DNA of 64,000 nucleotides from positions 1 to 64,000 of the forward strand of contig JANXBW010000006.1 of NCBI GenBank assembly GCA_025060325.1, written 5' to 3'. Origin of the DNA: Thermoguttaceae bacterium. Its GTDB lineage: Bacteria > Planctomycetota > Planctomycetia > Pirellulales > Thermoguttaceae. Position 1 is the stretch's first letter, and every line of letters begins with the position of its first letter. This document shows, one piece after another, positions 29,193 to 39,872 of the stretch. The notes beneath the pieces were generated by a model. That model searched no databases and was not told the DNA's origin. It was given only the letters and a program-made list of their open reading frames with translations. The position numbers and the translations under genes were made by a program.

Positions 29193-30161
29193 CTAGTAGG
29201 CCGGGGGACTTTCCGCTTGACCAAACCGAGTTCCCGCCTTGATCTCGACGGCTTCGAAAGGTTCCACGTGAACAAGAACGTCGGCCAAGTCTTCCACTTC
29301 TTGGAGGAGTCGATCGCGGACAGCCGTCGCAATCCGGTGGCCCTCACGCACGGACAAGTCGGGGTCGACTAAGATGTGAAGGTCCACCTGAAGCTTCGCG
29401 CCGATGTAGCGCGAACGTATTTCGTGGGTCGCGCGAACACCTTCTGTTTGAAGCACCAGGCGGACGATCCGCTCGACTTCCTCCTCGCTCAATCCCGCGT
29501 CTGTGAGTTGGGCGATAGCTGGGACGATGATCGTCCACGACACGTACAGGATTAGGGCCGAAACCATAATCGCCGCCACGTGGTCTAAAAAGTGCCACTG
29601 TGGATAAAGCTTGCTACCTGCCACCGCCACGGCCACTGGCAGCGAACTGAGTGCATCGGAGCGGTGATGCCAGGCATTGGCCAGGAGGGCAGAGGAACGG
29701 TAGCGTTTACCCACCTGGAAAGTCCAGCGGAAAAGCCATTCCTTGCTCACCACCGAAAGGCAGGCGATCAGGAAAGCTAGCCACCCGGGCGAGCTGGCCA
29801 CCCCTTGGTGTAAAGCCACCAGGGCACTCCAGCCAAGTCCAATGCCCGCTGCCCCCAGGGCCACTCCAATGATGACGGAGACGACGGTCTCGATGCGGCC
29901 GTGGCCGTGTGGATGTCCAGCGTCGGCCGGACCGGTCCACCATCCCGCCCCCACAAGGACCACCACGTCGGTGACCATGTCGGACAGACTGTGGACGGCA
30001 TCGGCCACTAATGCTCGGCTTCCCGCAAGCCAGCCGGTGATAAACTTGCTGAGGGCAAGGGCCAAATTAACATAAAGCCCCACTCGTGTGACAAAGCGGA
30101 TGGCTTCCGCTTGGTCGGCATGAGGTCGGGGCGAGACTTGTTCCGCTATTTCGGTACTCAC
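29193..30161 (-). CDS. Cation diffusion facilitator (metal efflux) transporter
   Basis: A CDF-family secondary transporter that exports Zn, Fe or other divalent metals in exchange for protons. It shows about six membrane helices with metal-site motifs HSLSDMVTD (helix 2) and HHRSDALSS (helix 5), a His-rich HPHGHGR loop between them, and a C-terminal soluble domain (VDLHILVDPDLSVREGHRIA) that senses metal. The frame is open 48 codons further to 30305, into the upstream hydrolase gene; the family start is closer to the GTG at 30161, which I choose with modest confidence. Confidence 0.9.
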   Translation of the reverse strand: MSTEIAEQVSPRPHADQAEAIRFVTRVGLYVNLALALSKFITGWLAGSRALVADAVHSLSDMVTDVVVLVGAGWWTGPADAGHPHGHGRIETVVSVIIGVALGAAGIGLGWSALVALHQGVASSPGWLAFLIACLSVVSKEWLFRWTFQVGKRYRSSALLANAWHHRSDALSSLPVAVAVAGSKLYPQWHFLDHVAAIMVSALILYVSWTIIVPAIAQLTDAGLSEEEVERIVRLVLQTEGVRATHEIRSRYIGAKLQVDLHILVDPDLSVREGHRIATAVRDRLLQEVEDLADVLVHVEPFEAVEIKAGTRFGQAESPPAY

Positions 30162-30273
30162 GGAATTTGAGGCCAAGATGTTGACTGGTAATCGCTCGGC
30201 TTGCGTAGCCGGGCACCCGCTTTGCCGGCGGTCCGCCAAGTGGACCAAGCCGGCGCATCCACAGCACGGCAGT

Positions 30274-32424
30274 TTACTTTTCGCTGGGCTGTTCCCCAGG
30301 TTCAATGGTCAGGTGCTTTGTCTTTTGCAACAACTTGAGCACTTCCCGCGGATATGTCCATGCATCGGGATGAGCGGTCTGGAGCCGAACCGGCGTTTGC
30401 CATGCCACGAGTGCCACCGCCTGAGGCACGTCGAAGATTTTCTCCACATTGAGGAAGTACGGCCCCTGGCGATGCTCCGTCGGCGGCTGGAGAAGTTCGA
30501 CAGAAGCGATATCCGGTTCGAAGATGGCCGCATAGAGGCCCAGGATCCCCGCCGACCCTTTGCCTTCAAGGACAACCTTTGCCTCGCGCAAGGCGGGCAT
30601 TTGCCGCAGGGCCTGGAGGGCCCGCCGCACATCCCAAACTCGCATTCCGTCCGAGGTTTGGCCGATAAGCATAAACCGCCGCTCGATTTGTACACGCTTG
30701 CGGTCATTGGCGTTCCACGCTGAGGGACCCACGCCTCGGGGTGCAACAGCCACTAGCCAAACGTTGTCCTGGCGAAGCTTTCCTGTCAGCCTTTCCCATC
30801 CGGCCTGGTCAGGCTCGGGCAACTGAACCTTTTCATCCACAAGTGCATCCTGCGTTATTTTCTCGGCAAAGGCGCAGCGTAAAGAGGCCACAAGTTCTCG
30901 CCAGCAATCTTCCCCGAGAACTCGGACCCGGACCGTTTGGGGCAAAGTGTCGGCCACCGGCGCCAGCACATAAAGCCGCAGTCGGATTGCCTGCTCGGAA
31001 GTGTAGTCCCACGCGGCAAGCTGCACTCCTTCGCCTTGGAGTTCATAAGCTTGGGCAAAATCAAGCGGTGGCGCTTCCGCTGGCCAGCCGGCGAAGCATT
31101 TCTCCACCAAAGCATTTTTCCAAGCCGCAGCCCATTTTTCCCATTCGGCTGCCGAGCTCGGGAGAGCCGGTGCTGCCTTGGGGATGAAGTGTTCATGAAT
31201 TGTCTTATTGAGTTGCTCAGCCGGCAGTGTTTCGAAAACTTTCAGTTGCTCTGGCTGAAGGGGCTTGGGCAGGGGAACTTCCACCGGTTGTTCAGTGCCC
31301 TTTAGGTGCTTATCGAACCAGCGCAAAGTGACTTCCTGCAGCTGAGGCACATCCTCGTGTCTGCCGGGGAACACGGCTAGTTGACATTTATCCTCCACTC
31401 CCAAAGCGGCGTAAACTTTGCGGACCTTTTCGTACAGTCGCCGCACTCCATCCTCAGGGAAGATATCGTCGTTGTCTGTATTGCCGATAAGCAAAGCCCG
31501 CGGTGCAACAAGGGCCGCTACAAGCGGATAGTCCCATCGATAAGTGTTAGCAATATACATGCAGTCGCAGTGCCCTTCGACGCAGCCGTCCAGCACATGA
31601 TCGGCAAGATCGGTGATGCCAGCCACCGGCACGGCGGCCTTGATCCGCTCGTCAACGGCAGCTGTCCACCAACTATAAGCCCCACCCCCACTTCGTCCAG
31701 AAATCCCGATCCGCTCGGGATCCACCTCCGGCCGCGACTGCAGATAGTCGATGGCTCGAATGCTATTCCATGCTTCGATGCCCGCGGGAGTATAGCCCCG
31801 GTTATTCCACCACCACATGCCATAGCGGTAGGTCCCGTGGTGAATCCCTTCAATTTCGCCTAGTTGCACCGTGTCGATGACTAAACAAACATATCCCCGT
31901 CGGGCAAGTGCAAGCCCATAATGTTGATAAGCGCACTTGTTGCCGAAGCTAATGTCGCCCTTGCGAACCGCCCCATGTCCACAGACATAAAGGATGGCCG
32001 GCAGTTTGCCAGCTACTTCCTTGGGACGGTAGAGGTTAGCCGTCACGTAAAGCTTAGGCAGCGATTGGAAGTGGAGCTTTTCGATAACAACATCCTCCCA
32101 GTCTGTGGTACCGGTGACCACCGGCTCAAGGGGCGTTCGCGGAGGCATGGGGTAAAGGCCAAGCATTTCCATTAGCTGCTGGCGATAGCGGGCCACCCAC
32201 TGGGGCCAAGTTTCCGCCGTAGGTACCTCGGCCAGGCACCGCTCGGCGAGTTTTTCCACTTGCACGCGGAAATATTCTGCCAGCATCTTGTCCCCGGGCC
32301 GTTCGCCGAGATTAATCCACTCCGGGCGCGGGGCAGAGAAGCCAATTCCGGCGTAAAAAACTGCAAATAAAACCCCCAAAGCCCGAGCCATCGCTGGCAA
32401 TCCGCACGACCTTGCTTTAGCCAT
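30274..32424 (-). CDS. Secreted alpha/beta hydrolase, acetyl-xylan-esterase-like
   Basis: A 716-residue protein with an N-terminal signal (ARALGVLFAVFYAGIGFSA). Residues about 100-370 form an alpha/beta hydrolase: AILYVCGHGA, then nucleophile Ser245 in GISGRSGGGAYSWW, an acidic segment NTDNDDIFPEDG near 315-326 and His356 in FPGRHEDVP, giving a plausible triad. The family includes acetyl-xylan and cephalosporin-C-type esterases. The C-terminal 330 residues form a second domain I do not recognise. It could deacetylate plant polysaccharide together with the glycoside hydrolases encoded nearby. Confidence 0.85.
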   Translation of the reverse strand: MAKARSCGLPAMARALGVLFAVFYAGIGFSAPRPEWINLGERPGDKMLAEYFRVQVEKLAERCLAEVPTAETWPQWVARYRQQLMEMLGLYPMPPRTPLEPVVTGTTDWEDVVIEKLHFQSLPKLYVTANLYRPKEVAGKLPAILYVCGHGAVRKGDISFGNKCAYQHYGLALARRGYVCLVIDTVQLGEIEGIHHGTYRYGMWWWNNRGYTPAGIEAWNSIRAIDYLQSRPEVDPERIGISGRSGGGAYSWWTAAVDERIKAAVPVAGITDLADHVLDGCVEGHCDCMYIANTYRWDYPLVAALVAPRALLIGNTDNDDIFPEDGVRRLYEKVRKVYAALGVEDKCQLAVFPGRHEDVPQLQEVTLRWFDKHLKGTEQPVEVPLPKPLQPEQLKVFETLPAEQLNKTIHEHFIPKAAPALPSSAAEWEKWAAAWKNALVEKCFAGWPAEAPPLDFAQAYELQGEGVQLAAWDYTSEQAIRLRLYVLAPVADTLPQTVRVRVLGEDCWRELVASLRCAFAEKITQDALVDEKVQLPEPDQAGWERLTGKLRQDNVWLVAVAPRGVGPSAWNANDRKRVQIERRFMLIGQTSDGMRVWDVRRALQALRQMPALREAKVVLEGKGSAGILGLYAAIFEPDIASVELLQPPTEHRQGPYFLNVEKIFDVPQAVALVAWQTPVRLQTAHPDAWTYPREVLKLLQKTKHLTIEPGEQPSEK

Positions 32425-32537
32425 AGCGTCTCTCCCCTGTGAGGCGAATCAAAACTGAGGGTTTCTAAACAAAAACTGCTTGGCGCAAGGAAGGAGCAGT
32501 TTAGCTTCCGCTTAGGTACCCTGTTGCCGATGCTGCC

Positions 32538-32903
32538 CTAGGCGACGTCTTTTGCGATTTTACCCCAGGAATCCGGCCGGCTCATGTCTTCCCGCGGCGG
32601 ACAAAAGGCATCCAGGGCCAGCATCCTGCTTAATGCCTTTACCCGATGTGGCACGCCGCCGGGGATCCGCCACATATGCCCGGCACGCACATGGAAGGTT
32701 TGTCCCCCGATAACAAACTCGGCCTCCCCCTCGATCATGTAGCCCATTTGTTCGTGCGGATGGGCGTGCTCTTCGATTACACTGCCTGGTTCCATGAGGA
32801 CAAGCGACAACGTCATCCTGTCGCCATGGCTGGCTTTCATCGTGACACCCGGAAAGGGATGGAGCACCACGCACGACTCCGCAGCCAACACAAAACCCTG
32901 CAC
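32538..32903 (-). CDS. Small cupin-domain protein
   Basis: A 121-residue single-domain cupin. Motif 1 is EEHAHPHEQMGYMIEGEAEF, giving two His, a Gln at the third His position, and Glu as likely metal ligands; motif 2 is GHMWRIPGGVPHRV with the last His. Such proteins bind metal and may act as sugar isomerases, dioxygenases or small-molecule binders. The GTG at 32903 is preceded by AAAGGAG at good spacing. It follows the esterase-like gene on the same strand direction but is separated by about 110 bases. Confidence 0.88.
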   Translation of the reverse strand: MQGFVLAAESCVVLHPFPGVTMKASHGDRMTLSLVLMEPGSVIEEHAHPHEQMGYMIEGEAEFVIGGQTFHVRAGHMWRIPGGVPHRVKALSRMLALDAFCPPREDMSRPDSWGKIAKDVA

Positions 32904-33778
32904 CTCTTTTCTCCTTTGGCGAGCAAACGGCTAGGAAGGTACCGGTGGCTAAGGCAGGCAGGGGCTCTCCGAGTCCGTGCTAGCGGTCGGCAGGCAACGG
33001 CGTCCGGTTCTTAACCGACCGATTTTTACCTCTTGCGGATGCAAGGTTCAATCGCGGCGATCCTCTTTTGGGTGGGAGGGCGGCGAGAGCCGTGGGAGCG
33101 ATGGCCTTTGAAACCGCAAGCCATTTTTCGCCACCAATGGCCACAACAGCATCGAGAGCAAAAATCCGCTCATAGCGCGCTTGGCCCGCCCCCCGCCTGC
33201 TCTTTTTGAAAGCGACACTCCTTGTGAATAACAACCCCTTCCGCCCCGGCGCTTTGAATCCGAAATTGTCGGCCGCAAGTGGCGGCAACGCCTGTCATCT
33301 CGCTTGACGGTGGGCCAGCAAAGCGGGGCCCAAGCGCCGGCCTAAACGCTTCGTTGACCACAACGGCTATCTTTTCCTCCACCACTCAGTGGTCTATCCC
33401 TTCCTCGGGCCGCAACTCAAACGCAGGGAGTTGCTTGTAACCTGATAGCCAGGGCAGGGACTCAAAGGCTTCTCCTCCGCCCCATCGGCCCCGAGTGTTC
33501 ACCGCAAGCCGAGGCACTTCTTGGTCTTTCTGGCGCGCAAGCAACCTAGGCACAAGCAGACCGGGCACGGCCGGAAGCGGAAGCATTGGCCCATTGCCAA
33601 AGGCCGAGAGGACCAGGGCAGCTCGTCACCCTAGCCGCTTGGGCGGACACTCGCGGAGAAGTTAAGCCCGTTCGTCCTCGGCATCCTTCCTAAGAGCTTA
33701 AGAACGAATTGAAGCCTCTCCCAGAAAAAGAACTGCAAATTATTGTTGACGAAAGCAATCGTGTTTGGTTCGGCAAAT
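32904..33778. other. Roughly 0.9-kb gap with no supportable gene
   Basis: Several short arginine-rich frames cross this stretch on both strands, but none has a ribosome site, signal peptide or family match. I see no repeat or terminator of note. Confidence 0.4.
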
Positions 33779-34831
33779 TTAAACGAGGATCGTTTCGGCC
33801 GGCTCTTCTTCGGGCCAGTCGGGGAACGGCGCTGGCGCCCGGCGAAACTCCGGCGGAATGTCTTGCCGTGGTCGCGGCCCTGTGTCTTCAAGAATGACCG
33901 GCCGAGGCGTAAATCCAATTACTACAAACGCCAAAGCCAGCCAACCTAGGAAGGTGCGCAGGAGACCCAAGCGCACAGTGTCATCCGCTGTGGGTGGGTG
34001 CCTCGTTCCCAAAAGGAGTAGCAGGAGAAGCATCGGCAACCACCACCAGAAAACGATTGTAGCCAAAGCGCCGGCCGCTAGGAACATCGTCGCTATCGTG
34101 TTGGCCCGGCGAGGCATCAGGGCGTAGAGGATGTGTCCTCCATCAAGTTGCCCGATGGGGAGCAAATTCAACGAGGTCACGAAGAGCCCCACCCAGCCGG
34201 CCCAGGCCATCGGGTGAAGATACACATCATAGCCCGGCGGAATTGGACCAAATTCCAGCCGGTATAGCCACTTGAAAAGAAGCGGCTCTCCAAATCGCGT
34301 GACTCCCGGGAGAATCGGCCCTACATAGGACCACTGGAGGCCAAGAACGCAAAAGATAAGCGTTGGAACCAGCCCGGCCAGCGGCCCGGAAAGCCCGATG
34401 TCCATCAGCGCCCGCCGATTTTTCACATGGCTCGACATGGCGATGACAGCGCCGAAAGTTCCAATCGGCCCGAAAGGAAAGGGGATAAAAAAGGGCAAGC
34501 TGGCCGGCACACGGTGACGCAGTGCTTGCAGGAAATGCCCCCCTTCGTGACAAACGAGGATAGTCATCACGCAGGCAGAATAGATCAGCCCATGATCGAG
34601 TCGCCCCCCCTGGGAAAAGCCAGCCCAAAAGGTGGAAAAGCAGGTAGCTATAAACAAGAAAAGCGGCAGTCCCCACCGCACTCGCGGCACAACCTGCCGC
34701 GGCAAAGGGGGAGGCGACGGAGGCTCCGGCGGCGCATATCCCCCGGCATGGGGACACATCTCTGCCGGTACCCACTGCCACACCGGAACCTGAGGCGGAG
34801 GTCCTTCGCGAGACCAGTTAGTTTGGCTCAT
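33779..34831 (-). CDS. Site-2-protease-type membrane metalloprotease (M50)
   Basis: A 350-residue intramembrane zinc protease. After a Pro-rich cytoplasmic N-terminus (residues 1-48) come several membrane helices. The zinc site HEGGH is at 95-99, and the second motif, NLLPIGQLDGG, at 222-232 supplies the third ligand Asp230. Members cut membrane-bound regulators or precursors; the substrate is unknown. The Pro-rich tail ends in an acidic segment. No PDZ domain is seen. Confidence 0.9.
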   Translation of the reverse strand: MSQTNWSREGPPPQVPVWQWVPAEMCPHAGGYAPPEPPSPPPLPRQVVPRVRWGLPLFLFIATCFSTFWAGFSQGGRLDHGLIYSACVMTILVCHEGGHFLQALRHRVPASLPFFIPFPFGPIGTFGAVIAMSSHVKNRRALMDIGLSGPLAGLVPTLIFCVLGLQWSYVGPILPGVTRFGEPLLFKWLYRLEFGPIPPGYDVYLHPMAWAGWVGLFVTSLNLLPIGQLDGGHILYALMPRRANTIATMFLAAGALATIVFWWWLPMLLLLLLLGTRHPPTADDTVRLGLLRTFLGWLALAFVVIGFTPRPVILEDTGPRPRQDIPPEFRRAPAPFPDWPEEEPAETILV

Positions 34832-35015
34832 TTGTCAACTCGATATGGGTGTTACTTGACACTATAAGGCAGCGGCTGTGCATCCTTGGTACCGGGCAGC
34901 AACGACCCGATCAATCGGCAGAAGAATGCCGGATCGCTCGCAAAAATCGCGTCGCGGGCCGCGGCAAGCCTTCGGGGAGGAAGAAATACTAGGCTGGGCC
35001 CACCCCCTGCGCAGG

Positions 35016-36566
35016 TTATTCCCATTCGATGGTCGCCGGCGGTTTCGAACTGATATCGTATACAACCCGGTTAACACCCGGCACTTCGTTTATGATCCGC
35101 GTGGAGATCCGGGCAAGAAGCTCATGCGGCAGCCGGGTCCAATCGGCCGTCATAAAGTCTTCGGTATCCACACAGCGAACAGCCACAACATCGTGGTAAG
35201 ACCGGGCGTCCCCCATCACCCCCACGCTGCGGACAGGGAGCAAAACCGCAAACGCCTGGGCCGTCCGCCGATACCACCCGGACTTTTTGATTTCGTCGAC
35301 AACGATCCAGTCCGCCTCCCGCAGCCGGGCCACCCGCTCCGGCGTGACTTCCCCCACGCATCGGACCGCCAGACCCGGTCCGGGGAAGGGATGCCGCCAA
35401 ATGATTTCTTCCGGCAGGCCTAGCTGGTGTCCTAATTGTCGCACTTCGTCCTTGAATAGCTCCCGGAGGGGCTCGATCAACTCAAAGTCGAGGACCTCCG
35501 GCAAACCGCCGACGTTATGATGCAACTTAATCGTGGCTGCCGGTCCAAAAGGTGCCCGCCCGCTTTCGATCACGTCCGGATAAAGTGTCCCTTGGGCCAG
35601 GAACCGGACTCCCGGAATCCTGGTCGCTTCCTCCTTAAAACATTCCACGAAAGTATGACCGATGATCCGCCGCTTTTCCTGGGGATCGCGGACCCCTCGC
35701 AGTACGGAGAAGAATTTTTCCTCGGCCCGCACCACGTGGAGATCCGTGCGGAAGTGCTCCGTGAATTCCCGGATGACTGCCTCGGCCTCACCTTTTCGCA
35801 AAAGGCCGTGGTCTACCAAAATGCATGAGAGCCGCTCGCCAATCGCCCGATAAAGGAGTGCCGCAGTCACCGAGCTATCCACCCCCCCGGAAAGGGCACA
35901 AATCACCCGGTGCGGTCCGACACGCTCCCGGATCTCTTCAATCGTTCGCTGGGCAAAATCGCCCATATTCCACGAACGCCCGCAGCCGCAGATGTGCTCC
36001 AAAAAATTTCGCAGGATTGTGCTGCCAAATTGGGTGTGGGTGACCTCCGGGTGGAATTGCACCCCGAAAATTGGGAGCGATTTATGTCGAACGGCCACCG
36101 CCGGGCAGGTTTCCGTCGCCGCCAGCACCGAAAAGGACTCGGCCACCTCGAGCACATGGTCCCCGTGGCTCATCCAGACGGAGAATTCGTCCGGTAACCC
36201 AGCCAGCAAAGAATCCGCTGCCAATCTCCGGCATCGGGCTGGGCCGTATTCCCGGACGTCGCCACTTCTCACTGTCGCCCCCAGCATTTGGCACATAAGC
36301 TGCATCCCGTAGCAAATCCCCAGAATGGGGATGCCGAGGGCAATCAGTCCGGGATCGCATCGCGGGGCATCAGGGTCATTGACGCTGGCCGGCCCGCCAG
36401 AAAGGATAAGCCCTTTGGGATTCCAATCGCGGACCACATGGGCGGGGATATTTGGGGCGACAATCTCGCAGTAGACCTCCTGCTCCCGGACTCGCCGGGC
36501 AATCAACTGCGCATACTGCGATCCGAAATCGAGGACGAGGACAAACTCGCTCGGCCGAGCATGCAT
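35016..36566 (-). CDS. guaA: GMP synthase (glutamine-hydrolysing)
   Basis: A 516-residue enzyme that converts XMP to GMP using glutamine and ATP. The N-terminal class I amidotransferase shows [14 protein letters not shown], nucleophile Cys in GICYGMQL and the His/Glu pair in [11 protein letters not shown]. The ATP-pyrophosphatase domain has [10 protein letters not shown], and the C-terminal dimerisation domain ends with the family's PPATIEWE. Length is normal. It is monocistronic here, with surE divergent across about 380 bases. Confidence 0.97.
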   Translation of the reverse strand: MHARPSEFVLVLDFGSQYAQLIARRVREQEVYCEIVAPNIPAHVVRDWNPKGLILSGGPASVNDPDAPRCDPGLIALGIPILGICYGMQLMCQMLGATVRSGDVREYGPARCRRLAADSLLAGLPDEFSVWMSHGDHVLEVAESFSVLAATETCPAVAVRHKSLPIFGVQFHPEVTHTQFGSTILRNFLEHICGCGRSWNMGDFAQRTIEEIRERVGPHRVICALSGGVDSSVTAALLYRAIGERLSCILVDHGLLRKGEAEAVIREFTEHFRTDLHVVRAEEKFFSVLRGVRDPQEKRRIIGHTFVECFKEEATRIPGVRFLAQGTLYPDVIESGRAPFGPAATIKLHHNVGGLPEVLDFELIEPLRELFKDEVRQLGHQLGLPEEIIWRHPFPGPGLAVRCVGEVTPERVARLREADWIVVDEIKKSGWYRRTAQAFAVLLPVRSVGVMGDARSYHDVVAVRCVDTEDFMTADWTRLPHELLARISTRIINEVPGVNRVVYDISSKPPATIEWE

Positions 36567-36946
36567 TAGGGTGCTTTTCCGCCAAAAGTCTCAATAAGTT
36601 GGAATTATGGTCAAAATCGTGAAATTGAACAAACTCCGTAAAGCGGGGGCCTTTTCCCCGGTCATACCAAGCTGGGGCCACCCGCCCACGGCCTCTGGTA
36701 CTAAAGTGAAAGACGGTCGGACAATCCGCCAACCTTTCCAAGCTATCGGGTAAGTCTTCTGCGGTTGGCGGAAGTAGGATTATTTTTTCAGAATAAGACG
36801 GGCGGAGAAAGGCGGTAGATAAAGCCGGCCGGCCTTTTGGCCGGTTTGCCGGTCAGGAGGTGCGGACTTTGTGTGTCGATTTTAGGAAAGTATCGCCTCG
36901 TTTCGGCGAGAGGCAGTTTGGCGGTTTTGTGGTTAGGTAACGGGCC
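36567..36946. other. guaA-surE divergent intergenic region
   Basis: Holds a short hairpin, CCGGCC-TTTT-GGCCGG (about 36830-36845), and an AGGAGG near 36856 that leads into a 23-codon frame ending just before surE. I see no clear promoter. Confidence 0.4.
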
Positions 36947-37810
36947 GTGCTGATTCTTCTGACCAATGACGATGGCATTTATGCCCCCGGGCTTGCGGCG
37001 ATGAAGCAGGCCCTTATCGAGCTCGGGGAAGTGTATGTGGTCGCTCCTGCCCGGGAGCAAAGCGGGGTGGCTCATTCCATCACTTATCTGACACCTCTTA
37101 TCGTTAAGGAGGTTTATGCGGGTAAGGAGCTTTGGGGGTGGGCTGTGGAGGGAAGTCCGGCCGATTGCGTGAAGATTGCCGTGAGTGAAATTTGTCCCCG
37201 CCGGCCCGACTTAGTGGTCAGTGGGATAAATAGCGGGCTTAACGCAGGGATTAACGTCCTTTACTCCGGGACAGTGGCGGCCGCTATCGAGGGGGCATTC
37301 TTCGGGATTCCGAGTGTGGCCGTATCGCTTCAGTACGATGAGCATGCTGATTTCGCTCGAGCCGCCCAAATTGCCAAGCTGATCATCCGGCAGCTCCTCA
37401 CCATGGACATTGGCGGAAGCCGGCTCTTTAACGTGAATATCCCCACCGCCGCCTTAACCGGCCGACCTTCCGTTCGGGTTGTGCCCATGGATGTCAGTCA
37501 GTATCGCGAGCAATATGAGAGACGGGTCGACCCGTACGGTCGGCCGTATTACTGGCTTGTAGGAACGCCCCCAATTCCGCCCCAAGACGGTCAGACTGAT
37601 CTGTCGGCCTTAGCCCAGGGCCATGTGACGATCACGCCTCTCCACTACAATATGACCGAGCGGGAGACCCTGCTGCGGCTCTCCCAGATGGCATTCACCT
37701 TGGGGGAGATGGCCGACGGGGTTAATCACGAGGGTGACCGTCAAGAATTGCCGCCGGGTTCCGCGCCTGTGGCACCTAACAGCTTCCGGCTCACGCGGCA
37801 AGCCCGGTAG
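36947..37810 (+). CDS. surE: 5'/3'-nucleotidase SurE
   Basis: A 287-residue metal-dependent phosphatase of nucleoside monophosphates. The N-terminus MLILLTNDDGIYAPG holds the metal-binding Asp pair; REQSGVAHSIT and the VSGINSGLNAG segment with its conserved Asn are the other family motifs. It starts at a GTG with a weak ribosome site. The C-terminal 25 residues extend beyond the usual end. Confidence 0.95.
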   Translation: MLILLTNDDGIYAPGLAAMKQALIELGEVYVVAPAREQSGVAHSITYLTPLIVKEVYAGKELWGWAVEGSPADCVKIAVSEICPRRPDLVVSGINSGLNAGINVLYSGTVAAAIEGAFFGIPSVAVSLQYDEHADFARAAQIAKLIIRQLLTMDIGGSRLFNVNIPTAALTGRPSVRVVPMDVSQYREQYERRVDPYGRPYYWLVGTPPIPPQDGQTDLSALAQGHVTITPLHYNMTERETLLRLSQMAFTLGEMADGVNHEGDRQELPPGSAPVAPNSFRLTRQAR

Positions 37811-37905
37811 GCCCGTCACCGGAGCCGACGGGCTCCGTTGACATAGGAAAAGCCTTTGGCCTGCAGGCAGACCGGCATCCGGTTTAGTAAGGGGAGGTGG
37901 CGTCC

Positions 37906-38607
37906 ATGGCTTTGTTGACGATGCGTTCCGATCGGTCGCGATTGTTGGAGGACGGGCGGAAGCATTCCACCCGGGGGTTTGCCGTACGGACTGTCCGGCT
38001 TGCTTCCCCGCTTGTGGCGGCGGCCCTTGCCAGTCTTGTTGTCGGTTGCGGGGAAATGGAAGGTTATAGCCGCCCGCAGGTCCGCCCGGAACGCTATGGC
38101 ATCATAACTAATCCGGATGAGCTTGCTCGACCAGCGGCGCAGGCACCTGCCCCCACACCATCTGGCCCTTCCCAGCCTGCGCGATCATCCGCCCCTCCAG
38201 TTGCAGCTTCGTCACCGGGGTCAGTCTCCGCCCCACCAAGTCCGGCCCCCTCACCGCCCCCGGCTCTAGCTCCGGCACCCGGAGTGTCTAGCGAACCGCC
38301 ACCCGGCTATGTCCGTGAAAAAGCTGGCGTGGGTGCCACCGGAAAAGGGAACTATCGCCCGGGGATTTTAACAACACCGCTTTCTGTTTACTTCCGTGCC
38401 CAGGAGCGGATCATCTTCGAATCTCAAATTCCCCACGCTATGCAGCTTTATCATGCGACCAACGGCCGTTACCCTGGGTCTTGGGAGGAATTTGAGCGGG
38501 AGATTTTGATCCCCAACGGCATCCGCCTTCCGACCCTTCCCCCCGGCCACCGGTACCATTACGACCCGCAGACCGGCCAGCTCATGGTGGAAAAGCCCGC
38601 CCCATAA
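37906..38607 (+). CDS. Proline-rich lipoprotein with pseudopilin-like C-terminus
   Basis: A 233-residue protein. Its N-terminal region has a basic stretch and a hydrophobic segment ending in LVVGC, a likely lipobox. Residues about 80-145 are a Pro/Ala/Ser-rich spacer. The C-terminal 85 residues (QLYHATNGRYPGSWEEFERE... and a final RYHYDPQTGQLMVEKP) resemble the C-terminal half of GspG-like pseudopilins without the N-terminal helix. Function is unknown. GGGAGG 8 bases before the ATG at 37906 sets the start. Confidence 0.78.
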   Translation: MALLTMRSDRSRLLEDGRKHSTRGFAVRTVRLASPLVAAALASLVVGCGEMEGYSRPQVRPERYGIITNPDELARPAAQAPAPTPSGPSQPARSSAPPVAASSPGSVSAPPSPAPSPPPALAPAPGVSSEPPPGYVREKAGVGATGKGNYRPGILTTPLSVYFRAQERIIFESQIPHAMQLYHATNGRYPGSWEEFEREILIPNGIRLPTLPPGHRYHYDPQTGQLMVEKPAP

Positions 38608-39161
38608 TGCCACCGGCGGACTAGCCGCCCAGCTTGGCCGTTGACTTGTTCATCCCCCCGGCGTCAACAAGCTAAACGCGCTTGTGACAAGAGGTCGCCT
38701 CCAGGGTCCCGAGTAAGCGGGCAGAAGCCCTCCGGAGGCCCCACTTAGCCAAAATCCGGCGGGGGCCTTTTTCCCGGTGGGGAGTCCGCCGAACCATGCG
38801 CCGGACCGGAGGCACCCGAAACGCACTTCCCAGCCGGTTTCTTGTCTTTCTTGGCATGCGGAGGGAGCGGCCCGCTATGCCGGTGTGGCAAGCGGGCTTG
38901 AGAAAACCGATCTCTGGTCCCTTTCTCCTTGCCCGGGACCCCCTGGGGAAGTGTTCGGCGGACAAAGCCCCCCTTTAAATTAGGCGGCTGGGCCATTAGC
39001 CGTCGGTTTTGGTGGCTCGCTTAGGCCGGCCCAATTAGACTGGGGAAGAGAGGTACGGGCAGGCGGTTAAGTGTCGAGGAGGTTCCCCGACTCTCGGGGG
39101 CGTCGAAGCTTTCCGACCGGCGGCCGAAAGCCGGCTTCTATTCCCGGCGAGGGTCTTGTCG
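38608..39161. other. Gap of about 550 bases
   Basis: I see no gene. Around 38642-38673 interleaved complementary words (GTTGAC/GTCAAC and CTTGTT/AACAAG) could form alternative hairpins downstream of the lipoprotein gene. Confidence 0.35.
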
Positions 39162-39725
39162 ATGCGTCACACTTCCCGGCAAAGAACAGGGTCAGGCCGA
39201 GGCTGGCAAGTTCTCCGCCGCAGGTGGGCTTTGGTGCTCTTTGGGATGGGCTTGGTTTGGAGCTCGGGAGCAATGGCCCTCGCTTCGAAGTGGGTCTTCT
39301 TACCCTCGCGGTTTTCGCATACTCCGGATGGCTCGGCGCGGGTGGTGCAGTATGCGCCGGAACCGACGGTGGTCCTTCCGCAGGATCCCACCTACGCTCA
39401 AAGCGGGTATCGTCACGTAGAGATGTACCTTCGCGGCGACCGAAGTGCCGACCGCCTACACGTCGTGCAAACCTGGGGCCTCGGTGCCTACATCCGTCCA
39501 TATGGCGAATGGGAATTCCCCTTCCGGCCGGGTGCTACCCCCTTTGGGCCATGGGGAAACCCCTCCGGCCCTTGGACTACACCTTTTGGCGCGTGGATTA
39601 ATCCGTACGGATTGGGCCAGCTTCCCAGCCCGCCATGGTATCTTTACTGGCCCTGGGCAAACTTCTTCCCGTGGCCTGTTTTGATCCCGCCAACAGGGGG
39701 AGGTTCCGGCGGCTCAGCTCCGTGA
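39162..39725 (+). CDS. Secreted Gly/Pro/Trp-rich protein of unknown function
   Basis: A 187-residue protein with an N-terminal signal (basic start, then ALVLFGMGLVWSSGAMALAS). The second half is very rich in Pro, Gly, Trp and Phe (FGPWGNPSGPWTTPFGAW and a PPWYLYWPWANFFPWP stretch), suggesting a surface or wall protein. I do not recognise a family. GCGAGGG 8 bases before the ATG at 39162 is a weak ribosome site. It has no obvious operon partners. Confidence 0.65.
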   Translation: MRHTSRQRTGSGRGWQVLRRRWALVLFGMGLVWSSGAMALASKWVFLPSRFSHTPDGSARVVQYAPEPTVVLPQDPTYAQSGYRHVEMYLRGDRSADRLHVVQTWGLGAYIRPYGEWEFPFRPGATPFGPWGNPSGPWTTPFGAWINPYGLGQLPSPPWYLYWPWANFFPWPVLIPPTGGGSGGSAP

Positions 39726-39872
39726 ACTCTTAGACCTCCTAACCTTCCATGGCCGCGCACAGGCGGCTTTGCTATCGGTGTCTCAGTATCGCCCGGGATG
39801 CCTTGCCAGCCCGGCGGGGGCGGGCGCGCGTGCTCGTCGGTCATCACGAACCTCACTCCTCCGGACACCTCT

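Noticed and set aside
36871-36939. A 23-codon TTG frame after AGGAGG, ending just before surE
   Set aside because: Could be a leader peptide, but a TTG start and no conservation evidence leave it unsupported.
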